From: an uncultured Campylobacter sp.
GTDB lineage: Bacteria; Campylobacterota; Campylobacteria; Campylobacterales; Campylobacteraceae
Assembly: GCF_947255105.1 (NCBI RefSeq)
Contig: NZ_CAMYFP010000002.1
Span: 62,001 to 126,000, forward strand
Direction: 5' to 3'
DNA length: 64,000 bases
Numbering within the stretch: the first letter of the stretch is position 1; each line of letters begins with the position of its first letter. A program made the position numbers and the translations under genes. Below, piece after piece: positions 50,698 to 60,311 of the stretch. The notes below the pieces were generated by a model that did no database searches, was not told the origin of the DNA, and was given only the letters and a program-made list of their open reading frames with translations.

Positions 50698-51555
50698 ATG
50701 AAAAAATTTATAGCCATAAGAGAAAAAGCCGCTGCAAAAAGAGTAAAAACTAATAAAATAGTAAATTATGTCTCTATTTTCTTTGCAGTTTTGGGACTGT
50801 TTTTTTTAGTGTGGATAATGGTAACTTTGATAGTTAAAGGAATAGCTGGATTTAGTAGTTCTATTTTTATAGATGATACTGTTTTTGGCGGGCTTAGAAA
50901 TGCTCTTATTGGACATACTATTTTAGTAGGAATTGCCTCAATTATAGGAATTCCAATTGGACTAATGGCTGGAACATATCTAAGTGAATATGGCGGAGCT
51001 AATGATAGAAAATCAAACTTTATAAGAAATATGAGTGATATTATGATGAGTACGCCATCAATTGTAATTGGTGCATTTATTTATGCTGTTGTAGTATCGC
51101 CATTTGGTTCTTATAATGGATTTGCTGGAGCTTTGGCTTTGGCCGTTATGATGATACCAGTTGTATTAAAAACAACTGATGATATGCTAACTTTGGTTCC
51201 ACAAAGCCTAAGAGAAGCGGCGTTTGCTTTGGGTGCACCAAAATATAAAGTTACAATGCAAATTGTATTTCGTGCGGCCAAAAATGGAGTTTTGACTGGA
51301 GTTATTTTGGCTGTAGCAAGAGTTTCAGGTGAAACTGCGCCGCTTTTATTTACTTCAGGTGCGTGGGATTTTTTAACTTTAAATCCATTTGCTCCAATGC
51401 CAAGTTTGACAAATACAATTTATGAATTTACCCAAAGTCCTGATGCAGACTTAAACTCAGTTGCATGGGCGGGAGCATTTTTGTTAGCGGTTGTAGTTTT
51501 GGGTGTAAATATAATTGGAAGAATTTTAATAAAAACAAAGAAAAATAAAGGATAA
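50698..51555 (+). CDS. pstA: Phosphate ABC transporter permease PstA
   Basis: 285 residues with six membrane segments. GLRNALIGHTILVGIASIIGIPIGLMAGTYLSEY, IMMSTPSIVIGAFIYA, the EAA loop LREAAFALGAPKYKVTMQIVFRAAKNG, and ARVSGETAPLLFT identify PstA. It starts 13 nt after pstC and is followed 3 nt later by pstB. Confidence 0.96.
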   Translation: MKKFIAIREKAAAKRVKTNKIVNYVSIFFAVLGLFFLVWIMVTLIVKGIAGFSSSIFIDDTVFGGLRNALIGHTILVGIASIIGIPIGLMAGTYLSEYGGANDRKSNFIRNMSDIMMSTPSIVIGAFIYAVVVSPFGSYNGFAGALALAVMMIPVVLKTTDDMLTLVPQSLREAAFALGAPKYKVTMQIVFRAAKNGVLTGVILAVARVSGETAPLLFTSGAWDFLTLNPFAPMPSLTNTIYEFTQSPDADLNSVAWAGAFLLAVVVLGVNIIGRILIKTKKNKG

Positions 51556-51558
51556 TTT

Positions 51559-52344
51559 ATGGCAACAATAACAGAAGTTAAAGAAAATCTTGCTTTAAAC
51601 ATAAAAGATTTCTCATTTTGGTATCAAGGAAGCAAGAAACCAAATTTAAATAAAATTAACATGCCAGTGGCTGATAAAAAAGTAACTGCATTAATCGGTC
51701 CATCAGGATGTGGTAAATCAACTCTTTTAAGGTCAATTAACAGAATTCACGATCTTTATCCAGGAAATCGCTATGAGGGTGAAATTTCTTTTTGTGATGA
51801 AAATATTTTAAACAGCAATATTGATTTGATAAATTTAAGGATAAAAATCGGTATGATTTTTCAACAACCTACTGCTTTTCCAATGAGTATAAAAGATAAT
51901 GTTGAATATGGCTTAAAGCTTCAAGGCATAAAAGATAAAAAAACACTGTCTCAAATCACTGAAAGTGCCTTAAAAGGTGCAAATATCTGGGATGAGGTAA
52001 AGGATAGATTAAATGATGATGCCGCAGGACTTTCAGGCGGTCAAAGACAAAGACTTTGTATAGCAAGAGCCATTGCAGTAAGTCCTGATATTTTGCTTTT
52101 TGATGAGCCAACTTCAGCACTTGATCCAATCTCTACAATAGCTATTGAAGAGCTTATATATAGACTAAAAGAAAACTACACAATTGTCATTGTAACTCAC
52201 AACATGCAACAAGCTCTAAGAGTTAGTGATTATACAGCATTTATGTATTTAGGAGATTTAATAGAATTTGGCAAAACTGAGCAAATATTTAAAAACCCAA
52301 GAGAAAAACTTTTACAAGAGTATGTAGGTGGAAAATTTGGATAA
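51559..52344 (+). CDS. pstB: Phosphate ABC transporter ATP-binding protein
   Basis: 261 residues. Walker A GPSGCGKST at 47-55, followed by LLRSINRIHDLYPGNRYEGEI (the PstB-specific N/D-rich stretch), Q-loop MIFQQPTAFPMSI, signature LSGGQRQRLCIARA, Walker B ILLFDEPTSALDP and H-loop VTHNMQQA. Energises phosphate uptake. Its end overlaps the GTG of a nucleotidyltransferase gene by 17 nt. Confidence 0.97.
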   Translation: MATITEVKENLALNIKDFSFWYQGSKKPNLNKINMPVADKKVTALIGPSGCGKSTLLRSINRIHDLYPGNRYEGEISFCDENILNSNIDLINLRIKIGMIFQQPTAFPMSIKDNVEYGLKLQGIKDKKTLSQITESALKGANIWDEVKDRLNDDAAGLSGGQRQRLCIARAIAVSPDILLFDEPTSALDPISTIAIEELIYRLKENYTIVIVTHNMQQALRVSDYTAFMYLGDLIEFGKTEQIFKNPREKLLQEYVGGKFG

Positions 52345-52801
52345 TACTCATTTGCCAAAGGGCATTCAAGATAAGTTAATTAAAAAATTAAAATCTTTAA
52401 ACCCAAGAGAAATTTGGATTTTTGGAAGCTATGCCAAAGGAACTCAAAAGCCAAGTAGCGATATAGATCTTTTTGTGATTAAAAAAAAGATAAAAAAAGA
52501 TTTTCACGAAGATATTGTAAATTTAAGAAATGAGCTAAATAAGCTAGGAGAAAAATATGGTATTGATATAGATCTTTTTATAGATACAAAAGATTTAGTT
52601 GAAGAAAAACTTTTAGATGAAGATGAGTTTTATACTTCTGTTTTTGATGGGGCTAGTAGAATTTATACAAAAAAAGATGGGATAAATATTTCGATTTTAC
52701 TTCAAAAAAAGAGTTGGTTTGATAAAATTATGCAAAAAGTTAAAATTATTTTTATGAAATTTTTTGGAATTAAGGATAGCAATGCTGCGAAAAATAGTTA
52801 A
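52328..52801 (+). CDS. Minimal nucleotidyltransferase (MNT-like)
   Basis: 157 residues, GTG start inside pstB. The polymerase-beta-type motif GSYAKGTQKPSSDIDLFVI (GSxxxG...DxD) sits near residues 37-55, with a third carboxylate in YGIDIDLFID. The C-terminal ~45 residues are basic and amphipathic (ILLQKKSWFDKIMQKVKIIF), perhaps membrane-touching. MNT proteins often act as antitoxins that AMPylate HEPN toxins, but no HEPN gene is adjacent. Its position between pstB and a second PstS-like gene, with overlaps on both sides, suggests phosphate-linked expression. Substrate unknown. Confidence 0.78.
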   Translation: MENLDNTHLPKGIQDKLIKKLKSLNPREIWIFGSYAKGTQKPSSDIDLFVIKKKIKKDFHEDIVNLRNELNKLGEKYGIDIDLFIDTKDLVEEKLLDEDEFYTSVFDGASRIYTKKDGINISILLQKKSWFDKIMQKVKIIFMKFFGIKDSNAAKNS

Positions 52802-53603
52802 ATTTAGTTTTATTTTTTTATGCATAAATTTATTAAATGCTTATGAGCTTAAAGGATATGGTGCAACATTTGCAGGCGATAAAGTGGTTGAACTTTCAAA
52901 TTTATATAAATTAAAAACTAAAAATGAAATTTTATATTTTCCAATTGGATCAAGTGGCGGAATAAAACAAGTTTTGCTTAATAAAGCTGATTTCGCAATA
53001 GTTGATATAGCTTTTAAAGACGACAGTTTAGAGTTTATACCATTTATAAAAAGTCCAATTTCCATAAGTTATAATTTGCCAAATATATCAAATTTAGTTT
53101 TAACTCCAAATTTGATATCTAAAATTTTTATAGGAAAAATTAAGTTTTGGAATGATAAAGAAATAGCTCTTTTAAACCCAAATTTAAATCTACCGAATGA
53201 AAAAATAATCTTTTTTCATAGATATGATGGATCTGGTACTACATTTACAATATCATCTTTTTTAAAAAACAATAGTGATTTTTGGAATTTAGAAAACAGT
53301 GAGTTTATAAATTTTAAGCTAGGAATTGGAAAAAGGGGAAATAAAGATTTAGCTCTTTTTATAAAACAAACTCCTTATTCTATTGGATACACTAGTTACT
53401 ACTATACACAAAATTTAAACTCAGCTTATTTACAATATAAAGGTACAATTTCTCATCCAAAAGATGATAACTATCCTTTGCAAAATTATAGTTACTTTAT
53501 ATATAAAAAAGATAGTTCAAAAAAAGAAAACATTGAAAAATTTATTAAATTTACAAAACAAAACTACGATCCAAAATATGATAAATTAAGCTATTTTGAC
53601 TAA
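52782..53603 (+). CDS. Second PstS-like phosphate-binding protein
   Basis: 273 residues from ATG 52782 (AAGGA five bases before), overlapping the nucleotidyltransferase end by 20 nt. Signal peptide MLRKIVKFSFIFLCINLLNA, then LKGYGATFAGDKVVELSNLY, IGSSGGIKQVLL, FAIVDIAFKDD and RYDGSGTTFTISSFL, the PstS ligand loops, and PYSIGYTSYYYTQ. It is shorter and diverged from the main PstS (the SGGGSGKG loop reads IGSSGGI). A binding protein with altered affinity or a related anion as ligand is possible. Confidence 0.85.
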   Translation: MLRKIVKFSFIFLCINLLNAYELKGYGATFAGDKVVELSNLYKLKTKNEILYFPIGSSGGIKQVLLNKADFAIVDIAFKDDSLEFIPFIKSPISISYNLPNISNLVLTPNLISKIFIGKIKFWNDKEIALLNPNLNLPNEKIIFFHRYDGSGTTFTISSFLKNNSDFWNLENSEFINFKLGIGKRGNKDLALFIKQTPYSIGYTSYYYTQNLNSAYLQYKGTISHPKDDNYPLQNYSYFIYKKDSSKKENIEKFIKFTKQNYDPKYDKLSYFD

Positions 53604-53835
53604 AATCAAGCTATTTTATTATAAATTCATATAAATTTAATTTATTTTATTATTGATTTAATAGAACTAAAAAAGAAATTTGGTATAAAAAATATTTTAA
53701 ATAATTCAAATTTTATTGAATATCAAAACTATTTTTTAATAATAAATTTCTGCAGATATTTATTATCTTTATGGTAAAAAAGAAAAAATAAACCACCAAA
53801 TTCTATTTATAAATTATTTTTTATTTACCATTATA

Positions 53836-53862
53836 AATTATAATAATAAATATCATTATATA
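53836..53862 (+). promoter_or_regulatory. Possible Fur box upstream of cfbpA
   Basis: The AT-rich stretch containing TAATAATAAATATCATTAT resembles the Fur operator (GATAATGATTATCATTATC-like). It ends just before the AAAGGA ribosome site of cfbpA. The rest of the 269-nt gap (53604-53835) is AT-rich with one short open stretch (IELKKKFGIKNILNNSNFIE) and nothing else recognisable. Confidence 0.45.
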
Positions 53863-53872
53863 AAGGAAAAAG

Positions 53873-54877
53873 ATGAGAAAGATTATTTTTTCGGCTTTAA
53901 TTGTTGCAAGCTCTTTGTTTGCAGACTCTGTTGTAAATGTCTACTCTTCAAGACATTACGACTCAGATAAGATGGTTTTTGATGCTTTTACTAAAGAGAC
54001 AGGCATCAAAGTAAATGTCATACAAGACAAGATAGAGTCTATTACTCAAAAACTTGAGCTTGAGGGCAAGGATACAATAGCTGATGTTTTTATGACAGTT
54101 GGTGTTGGCGATCTTTACAATGTAAAGCAAAAAGGACTTTTACAGCCAATAAACTCAAAAATTGTAGATGAAAATATACCGCTAGATTTGATGGACAAAG
54201 ATAAAAACTGGGTAGGTGTCACATATCGTGCTAGAGTTTTGGTTTATGATCCAAAGAAGATAGACAAAAAAGAGCTCTCAACCTATGAAGCGTTAAGCGG
54301 TGATAAATTTAAAGGTAAAATTTTAACTCGCTCATCAACATCATCATATAACAAACACCTAATAGCCTTTTTGATAGCAAAAGATGGCGAGGCAAAGACA
54401 AAAGAGTGGGCAAAAGGCTTGGTTACAAATTTTGCAAGAGCTCCAAAAGGAAATGACAGAGATCAGGCAAAAGCCATAGTTTCAGGTGTTGGAAGTGTGG
54501 CTATAATGAATAGTTACTATATGGGTAGAATGTCTGTTTCAAAAGATCCAGTAGAGCAAGAGGTTGCTAGAGATTTAAAGGTATTTTTTCCAAACCAAAA
54601 CGATGGAGGAACTCACATCAATTTAAGCGGCGCTGGTGTTACAAAATATGCTAAAAACAAAGATAATGCAGTTAAGTTTATAGAGTTTTTAACAACTCCA
54701 AAAGCACAAGAAATTTTTGCTAAGACAAATTTTGAGTTTCCAGCCAACCCAAAAGCAGAGCCTGCTGATATCGTAAAATCATGGGGAGAGTTTAAGAAAA
54801 GCAAGATTGATTTTGATGAAATAGGCAAAAACCTCACAAAAGCTCAAATGATAGCTGATGAGGTAATGTGGAAATAG
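53873..54877 (+). CDS. cfbpA: Ferric iron ABC transporter substrate-binding protein
   Basis: 334 residues with signal peptide (MRKIIFSALIVASSLFA). It starts VVNVYSSRHYDSDKMVFDAF, contains FMTVGVGDLYNVKQKGLLQP, WVGVTYRARVLVYDPKK, SSTSSYNKHLIAFLIA and AIMNSYYMGRM, whose tyrosine pair is the Fe3+ ligand in FbpA/CfbpA proteins. It binds ferric iron in the periplasm. First gene of cfbpABC, preceded by a Fur-like site; its stop overlaps the permease gene. Confidence 0.95.
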   Translation: MRKIIFSALIVASSLFADSVVNVYSSRHYDSDKMVFDAFTKETGIKVNVIQDKIESITQKLELEGKDTIADVFMTVGVGDLYNVKQKGLLQPINSKIVDENIPLDLMDKDKNWVGVTYRARVLVYDPKKIDKKELSTYEALSGDKFKGKILTRSSTSSYNKHLIAFLIAKDGEAKTKEWAKGLVTNFARAPKGNDRDQAKAIVSGVGSVAIMNSYYMGRMSVSKDPVEQEVARDLKVFFPNQNDGGTHINLSGAGVTKYAKNKDNAVKFIEFLTTPKAQEIFAKTNFEFPANPKAEPADIVKSWGEFKKSKIDFDEIGKNLTKAQMIADEVMWK

Positions 54878-56490
54878 TGCGTATGATGAAGCGCTTTAAG
54901 AGGTGTGATACACCTCTTATTTTTACTTTTGTCTGTTTGGCTCTTGTAATATTTCCAATTATCTATATATTTTTTGGGATCTTTAACCAAACAAACGAAT
55001 CGACTGAATTTTTATTTAAAACACAGCTTAAATTTTACATAAAAAACAGCTTTATAATACTTTTTTTTACAGGAATTTTTACAGGCATTATAGGAACTTT
55101 TTTAGCCTATTTTGAGACATTTTATGAGTATAAATTTAAAAATTTCTTCAAATTTACCCTTATTTTGCCATTTGCAATCCCTAGCTATCTTTTTGGGTAT
55201 ATTTATGTTGATTTTTTCAGCTATTCTGGCTGGTTAGTAACTTTTTTAAGGCAAAATTTTGGTATAAGAGCCCATTTTGACATTATGAATATTTACGGTG
55301 CTATTTTTGTGCTAACACTGGCTTTTTATCCATATGTCTATATCATCTTAAGAGGATTTTTAAAAAGGTTTCCGCAAAACTATATAGAAGCATCGCAAAA
55401 TTTAGGTTGCACTCAAGTAAAAACCTTTTTTAAAGTCATCTTGCCTCTTAGCAAACCTGCAATTATAAGCGGCATGACGCTTTGTTTGATGGAGTGTTTG
55501 AACGCTTATGGAGTGCCAAACTATTTTGGACTTCATGTATTTAGCACAGGAATTTATAAGGCTTGGGTTGGGTATGGCGACTTAAATGCAGCTATAAAAC
55601 TTGCTTCGATTTTGCTTTTTTTAGTCTTTTTTATCATAATAGTTCAAAAGTTACTGCAAAAACCATATTCCATAACTGTTACAAAAAGACAAAAGATAAG
55701 AGCTAAAAAATTAAGTAAAAAGAGTGAAATTGCTGTTGTTTGTCTAATTTTTTTATTTTTATTTGTAGCTTTGTTTTTGCCACTTCTTCACATTTTTATC
55801 TGGCTTTATCAAAGTTATAGCGATATAAATTTAATTTCGCTTTTTAGCTTAAGCAAAAATACAATTTTACTTACAACATTTTCAGCCATGCTGATAGTAG
55901 TTTTTTCTCTGTTTATCAACGAATCTTTGAGACTAAAAGATGGTAAGATCAAAGAGATAGCAACTTCATTTGCAAATATTGGCTATAGCATTCCAGGCTC
56001 AGTTGTAGGTATCTCAATGCTTGCTATATTTATAAATATTGACAAGTCAATGCAGTGGCTATATCGGCTTTTAGATGTGAAAGCAACTCTTTTTTTAACG
56101 TTAAGTCCCTTGGTTTTGGTCTTTGCTTATATGATTAGGTTTTTGTCTTTAGGATATATGGGAGTTCAAAATAGTCTCAACCAACAAGGAAAAAAATATT
56201 ATGAAGCTTCTTTAAGCCTTGGAAAAGGAAAACTAAAAACATTTTTTTTGGTAGATTTGCCAATGATAAAACCAGCTATTTTAAGCTCATTTATACTTGT
56301 TTTTATCGAGATAATCAAAGAACTTCCATTAAGTTCGCTTTTGACTCCGCCAAATTTAAAAACTCTAGCTTTTGAAATGGATAGATATGCAAGTGATGAG
56401 CAGCTAGCTTTAAGTGCGGCTCCTGCTATTGTGGTTGTTGGCATAAGTTTAGTTTTGCTGGTAATTTTAAATAAACTAAAGGACAAATAG
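54868..56490 (+). CDS. cfbpB: Ferric iron ABC transporter permease (fused double domain)
   Basis: 540 residues, twelve membrane segments in two BPD-permease halves. EAA loops: YIEASQNLGCTQVKTFFKVI in the first half and YYEASLSLGKGKLKTFFLVD in the second. Typical FbpB length and layout. The GTG at 54868 is taken as start; a GTG at 54877 or ATGs at 54883/54886 are also possible. It overlaps cfbpA and is overlapped by one base by cfbpC. It moves Fe3+ into the cytoplasm. Confidence 0.95.
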   Translation: MEIVRMMKRFKRCDTPLIFTFVCLALVIFPIIYIFFGIFNQTNESTEFLFKTQLKFYIKNSFIILFFTGIFTGIIGTFLAYFETFYEYKFKNFFKFTLILPFAIPSYLFGYIYVDFFSYSGWLVTFLRQNFGIRAHFDIMNIYGAIFVLTLAFYPYVYIILRGFLKRFPQNYIEASQNLGCTQVKTFFKVILPLSKPAIISGMTLCLMECLNAYGVPNYFGLHVFSTGIYKAWVGYGDLNAAIKLASILLFLVFFIIIVQKLLQKPYSITVTKRQKIRAKKLSKKSEIAVVCLIFLFLFVALFLPLLHIFIWLYQSYSDINLISLFSLSKNTILLTTFSAMLIVVFSLFINESLRLKDGKIKEIATSFANIGYSIPGSVVGISMLAIFINIDKSMQWLYRLLDVKATLFLTLSPLVLVFAYMIRFLSLGYMGVQNSLNQQGKKYYEASLSLGKGKLKTFFLVDLPMIKPAILSSFILVFIEIIKELPLSSLLTPPNLKTLAFEMDRYASDEQLALSAAPAIVVVGISLVLLVILNKLKDK

Positions 56491-57095
56491 TGTTTTTAGA
56501 GCTAAAAAATATCTCTTTTTCATATAAAAAAGATCAAAACCTAATCTCAAATTTAAACTTTTCTTTGCAAAAAGGAAAACGTCTAGCAATACTTGGCGAA
56601 AGTGGAAGTGGTAAAAGCACGATTTTAAGGCTAATTAGTGGCTTTGAGAATTTAGATAGTGGAGAGATCTGGCTAGATGGTCAAAATATCACTTTTTTAC
56701 CACCAAACAAAAGAAATATAGGCTATCTTTTTCAAGACTATGCGCTTTTTCCACATCTTAAGGTTTGGCAAAATATAGGCTTTGGCATAAAAAATGATAA
56801 AAAAAGAGTTGATGAGATGCTTGAGCTGATTAGAATGAGTGAATATAGAGATCTTTATCCCCATGCTTTAAGTGGTGGTCAACAACAAAGAGTAGCACTT
56901 GCAAGGGCGTTAGCAATAAAACCTAAACTTTTACTTCTTGATGAGCCATTTAGCGCTCTTGATGCAGGCTTAAGGACAAAAATAAGAACCGATATAAAAG
57001 AAATTTTAGATAGCCTTGAGATAACTTCGATTTTAGTTACTCACGACCTAGATGATGTTAAAAACTTTGCAGATGAAAGCTTTATGCTTAAATAA
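56490..57095 (+). CDS. cfbpC: Ferric iron ABC transporter ATP-binding protein, short form
   Basis: 201 residues, GTG start sharing its G with the cfbpB stop. Walker A GESGSGKST at 36-44, Q-loop YLFQDYALFPHLKV, signature LSGGQQQRVALARA, Walker B LLLLDEPFSALD, H-loop VTHDLDDV. The chain ends just after the ATPase core; FbpC proteins usually continue ~100-150 residues with a regulatory TOBE domain, so this looks like a truncated or naturally short form. A 36-codon open stretch (KIYIHIDGKYNHLKPDIYKS) follows in another frame. Confidence 0.9.
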   Translation: MFLELKNISFSYKKDQNLISNLNFSLQKGKRLAILGESGSGKSTILRLISGFENLDSGEIWLDGQNITFLPPNKRNIGYLFQDYALFPHLKVWQNIGFGIKNDKKRVDEMLELIRMSEYRDLYPHALSGGQQQRVALARALAIKPKLLLLDEPFSALDAGLRTKIRTDIKEILDSLEITSILVTHDLDDVKNFADESFMLK

Positions 57096-57305
57096 AGGCA
57101 GTAGCTTTTAAAATCTACATTCATATTGATGGAAAATACAATCATTTAAAACCAGATATTTATAAAAGTGTAGTTATAAATAATCTTTCTAAAAATATTC
57201 GATAAATCTTATGCATAATGTAAAAAATAAGAAAAAAGTGTGGTATATAGCTATTTGATGAGAAAATTCCTGTTTTTACTGCAACTTTTTTTGCTGTTTT
57301 AATCA

Positions 57306-57340
57306 ATTTAACCTATGTCTATTTTAAACATAGGTTAAAT
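57306..57340. terminator. Bidirectional hairpin between cfbpC and the TonB receptor
   Basis: Perfect 13-bp inverted repeat ATTTAACCTATGT / ACATAGGTTAAAT with a 9-nt loop, between convergent genes and only 8 nt from the receptor stop. Its A/T flanks can serve as U-runs in both directions. Confidence 0.65.
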
Positions 57341-57347
57341 TTAAAGA

Positions 57348-60074
57348 TTAAAATTTATAGTCCAAATTTAGATGAAACGTTCTTCCAGGAGCTGGTGTTA
57401 AACCCATGTTGTTAGCGTCTAAATAGTATCTATTTGTCAAGTTGTCAATTGTCGCTAGGATTGTTAAATTTTTAGTTGTGTTATGTTTTGCATAGATATC
57501 TACTATAGAATAAGCGTCCCATTCAGCACTGTTTGTCTCTCCAATTGGTGTATCTGTTGGCTGCCATATAGAGACAAATCTTTTGCTTGTGTAGCTATAT
57601 CTTGCGCCTATGTCAAGTTGTTTTTTAAAAAGTCTTGTTCCAACATTGGCATAGAGTGTCGTTTTTGGAGGGACTGCGTTTGATAAATTTGACCCACCAA
57701 TTCCACCTTTATAGCATTTTTGCTCACCAGGTTGTAGATTTTCATCTTTTTGGCAAAATTCTGTTTGTAAGATTTGATTTACTCCTAAATTTGAATAAAA
57801 TCCACCATTGTCAAAGTAAAGTGAACTCTCTAGGCCTCTAAACAGCGCACTTTCTATATTTGTAGTTTGTTGGAAGCTGCTTCCAATAATGTTTGAGCGA
57901 GTTAAATAGTTTTTTGTGTAATTGTTATAAAATGCAAGCTTCAAGCCTAAAACATTATCAAAATCACCTAAATTTTCAAATAAAAAGTTTCCTCCAACCT
58001 CAAAGTCAAAGTGCTCTTCTGGTTTTAAAGTCGTAATTTTTTCGCCTTGATTTTGCTGTCCAAAACCCTTTGTGGCTTGAAAAAGGCTTGGATTTCTCAC
58101 AGCTTTTGCATATTTTATATATAAATTTGCATTATCATTTGGCTTAAAGGTTAGCATGAAAGCAGGGCTTATTGCATTTGTTTTTATGTCTGGGGTGTAA
58201 ATTTTAGTTGGACTATAGACTAATACGCCATTTTTACGCACATAGCAAGCTCCATTTATACACTGTTCTAGAGGATTGTTATCTTTTATTCTTGCGTTTA
58301 TATATCTAAGACCAAAATCAGCCTCCAACCACTCTAAAAAAGGATATTTTGCCCATAAAAAGGCACTTATTTCATCTCTTCTTGCATCTCTTTCATAAAG
58401 TTTTCCAACAGCTGAATTATTTTGTAAGACAATATCATTTGGGTCAATATTTAGTTTTTTAGCAACCTTTTTAGCCAATTCAAATGGACTATTTATATTT
58501 GGATAATTCTTTTTTATAAGACGATCTGTTGTATCGCTTGGCGGAGTAAATCTTTCATAAAAATAAGAAACTCCATAATTAAGCATTAAAGGCTGATTGA
58601 TTAGTTCAATTGTGCTTGTATTTTGTAAGCTAAAGCCAAGTTGCTTAGAGATTAGAAAAGATGCATATCTAGAGTCTGATTTAGAGTGCATAGAATTTTC
58701 ATCCAAATCAATCAAATCTTCAATAAATGGCATATACAATGATGTGTCATTTTTGGTATAAAATGTGTTAAATTTCAGATCTACATAAGGATTTTGAGGG
58801 TTATATCTATATCCTGTGCTAAAAGAGTCAACTATAACTTCACCGCCTTCGCCTTGCAAAGCTCCGTCACTTCTAATGCTAGTTTGAGATGGCATAAGCT
58901 CGCCAAAATTTGACTCATATCTGCTATAAGCAAAGTTAAATGTGTGAAAATCGTTATATAAATTTAATTTAGCTAAATATGACTTGTTTTCTTGAAAGGT
59001 ATTTAAGACCTCTTCTCCAGCTCTATAATATGTATAATTATTTTTATCAAAAACAAGTTTTTTAGATATTATGTCGTATGATTGTGGAGCTATAGTATAT
59101 TTTTTCAGTCTTGATGAGTAGTATTTTTCATATTTTGATAGATCTTCTATCTCTGTTGGTAAAAACTCATTAAAATTTGGATTTGGCTTGCCATTGATAA
59201 ATCTTTGTGAGCTCTGCGTTCCTACGATTTTAGGTGCTGAGCCATGCTTTCCTGCAAAGTAGTTTCCTTGATATTTTCTAGCATATCCCAAAACTATATC
59301 TGCATTTTCCCATTTTTTTGCAAATGCCAAGCTTCCATTCCAGCTTTTTCCCAAATTTTGAAATAAATTTCCATTTTGATATCTTGCTGGTGTGTCGTAT
59401 GTTTGGGGATGATCTTTTAAAAAAGCCTTGCACTCATCATCATCTTCATCTTTACACTTGTCAACCCACTTTGTGCGATATCCTCCTCTTGTATAAAGTG
59501 GTGGTTTTTTGTTTGTATTAGACATTATGCCACCTGCAATTCTAAACCCCCAGTCTTTATCATCAGGTATAATATCTTCCCAACCAATAGTTTTCATTCT
59601 TATGACTCCGCCAGTTGCACCAACGCCATCAGCTCCAAAGCTTACACCTTTTTGCACTTCGACGCTAGATAACAAATCCGGATCAAGATAAGTCCTAGTG
59701 CTAGATCCTGCATATCCTTGCCAAGAAGGTGTAGATCTAAAAGCTCCATCAATTATCACAGGAACTCTATTTTCATTTTGCAAACCTCTAATGTTAACTG
59801 TTATTGCACCGCTGTTTCTTTTGTTTGTAACAAAAACTCCTGGAATTCCACTTAAAAAATCTCCAACCGAACTACCGCGAAATCTTTGAATATGGGTTTG
59901 ATCTACATATGAGTAAGAGCCAGCTTTTGTGTAGGTTTTAAGCTCACTTTTACCGTGATAAATTTGCTGTTGTCCAGTTATGGTAATATCATCAAATGAA
60001 ATATCAGCCTCATTTCCAAGGGAAATTGTTACTACAACTGCCAAAATTGCTGCTATAGCTATCTTTTTTTGCAT
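57348..60074 (-). CDS. TonB-dependent outer-membrane receptor
   Basis: 908 residues from ATG 60074 (MQKKIAIAAILAVVVTISLG signal peptide; AGGA upstream). TonB-box-like ISFDDITITG near the mature N-terminus, plug domain RGSSVGDFLSGIPGVFVTN ... ITVNIRGLQNENRVPVIIDG ... YLDPDLLSSVEVQKGVSFGADGVGATGG, then a 22-strand barrel ending in FHLNLDYKF with terminal Phe. The plug resembles haem/haemoglobin-type receptors, but I cannot fix the ligand. Likely iron-regulated, given its cfbpABC neighbour and Fur-like sites upstream. Confidence 0.9.
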   Translation of the reverse strand: MQKKIAIAAILAVVVTISLGNEADISFDDITITGQQQIYHGKSELKTYTKAGSYSYVDQTHIQRFRGSSVGDFLSGIPGVFVTNKRNSGAITVNIRGLQNENRVPVIIDGAFRSTPSWQGYAGSSTRTYLDPDLLSSVEVQKGVSFGADGVGATGGVIRMKTIGWEDIIPDDKDWGFRIAGGIMSNTNKKPPLYTRGGYRTKWVDKCKDEDDDECKAFLKDHPQTYDTPARYQNGNLFQNLGKSWNGSLAFAKKWENADIVLGYARKYQGNYFAGKHGSAPKIVGTQSSQRFINGKPNPNFNEFLPTEIEDLSKYEKYYSSRLKKYTIAPQSYDIISKKLVFDKNNYTYYRAGEEVLNTFQENKSYLAKLNLYNDFHTFNFAYSRYESNFGELMPSQTSIRSDGALQGEGGEVIVDSFSTGYRYNPQNPYVDLKFNTFYTKNDTSLYMPFIEDLIDLDENSMHSKSDSRYASFLISKQLGFSLQNTSTIELINQPLMLNYGVSYFYERFTPPSDTTDRLIKKNYPNINSPFELAKKVAKKLNIDPNDIVLQNNSAVGKLYERDARRDEISAFLWAKYPFLEWLEADFGLRYINARIKDNNPLEQCINGACYVRKNGVLVYSPTKIYTPDIKTNAISPAFMLTFKPNDNANLYIKYAKAVRNPSLFQATKGFGQQNQGEKITTLKPEEHFDFEVGGNFLFENLGDFDNVLGLKLAFYNNYTKNYLTRSNIIGSSFQQTTNIESALFRGLESSLYFDNGGFYSNLGVNQILQTEFCQKDENLQPGEQKCYKGGIGGSNLSNAVPPKTTLYANVGTRLFKKQLDIGARYSYTSKRFVSIWQPTDTPIGETNSAEWDAYSIVDIYAKHNTTKNLTILATIDNLTNRYYLDANNMGLTPAPGRTFHLNLDYKF

Positions 60075-60130
60075 CGCATATCCTAAATAAAATATTAACG
60101 GCAAGAAATATAACCAATCTTTTCTTAATA

Positions 60131-60230
60131 AATGATTATAAATATCAAGATTATAATAAGCAGAAAAATTTATCAGATCAAATTATAAAAATAGAACTAA
60201 TCTTAAAAACGATAATATTTATAATTATAA
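60131..60230. promoter_or_regulatory. Fur-like sites between divergent TonB receptor genes
   Basis: ATGATTATAAATATCA at about 60132 and GATAATATTTATAATTATAA at about 60211 both resemble the 7-1-7 Fur operator. They lie in the 237-nt gap between the two divergent receptor genes, suggesting joint iron control. Confidence 0.45.
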
Positions 60231-60311
60231 TTATAAAGTCTAATTTAAGTTTTAGACTATTATAATAATTTTCAAAATTATTTTAAATCAAATAAATAAA
60301 AGGTTGTAGCC

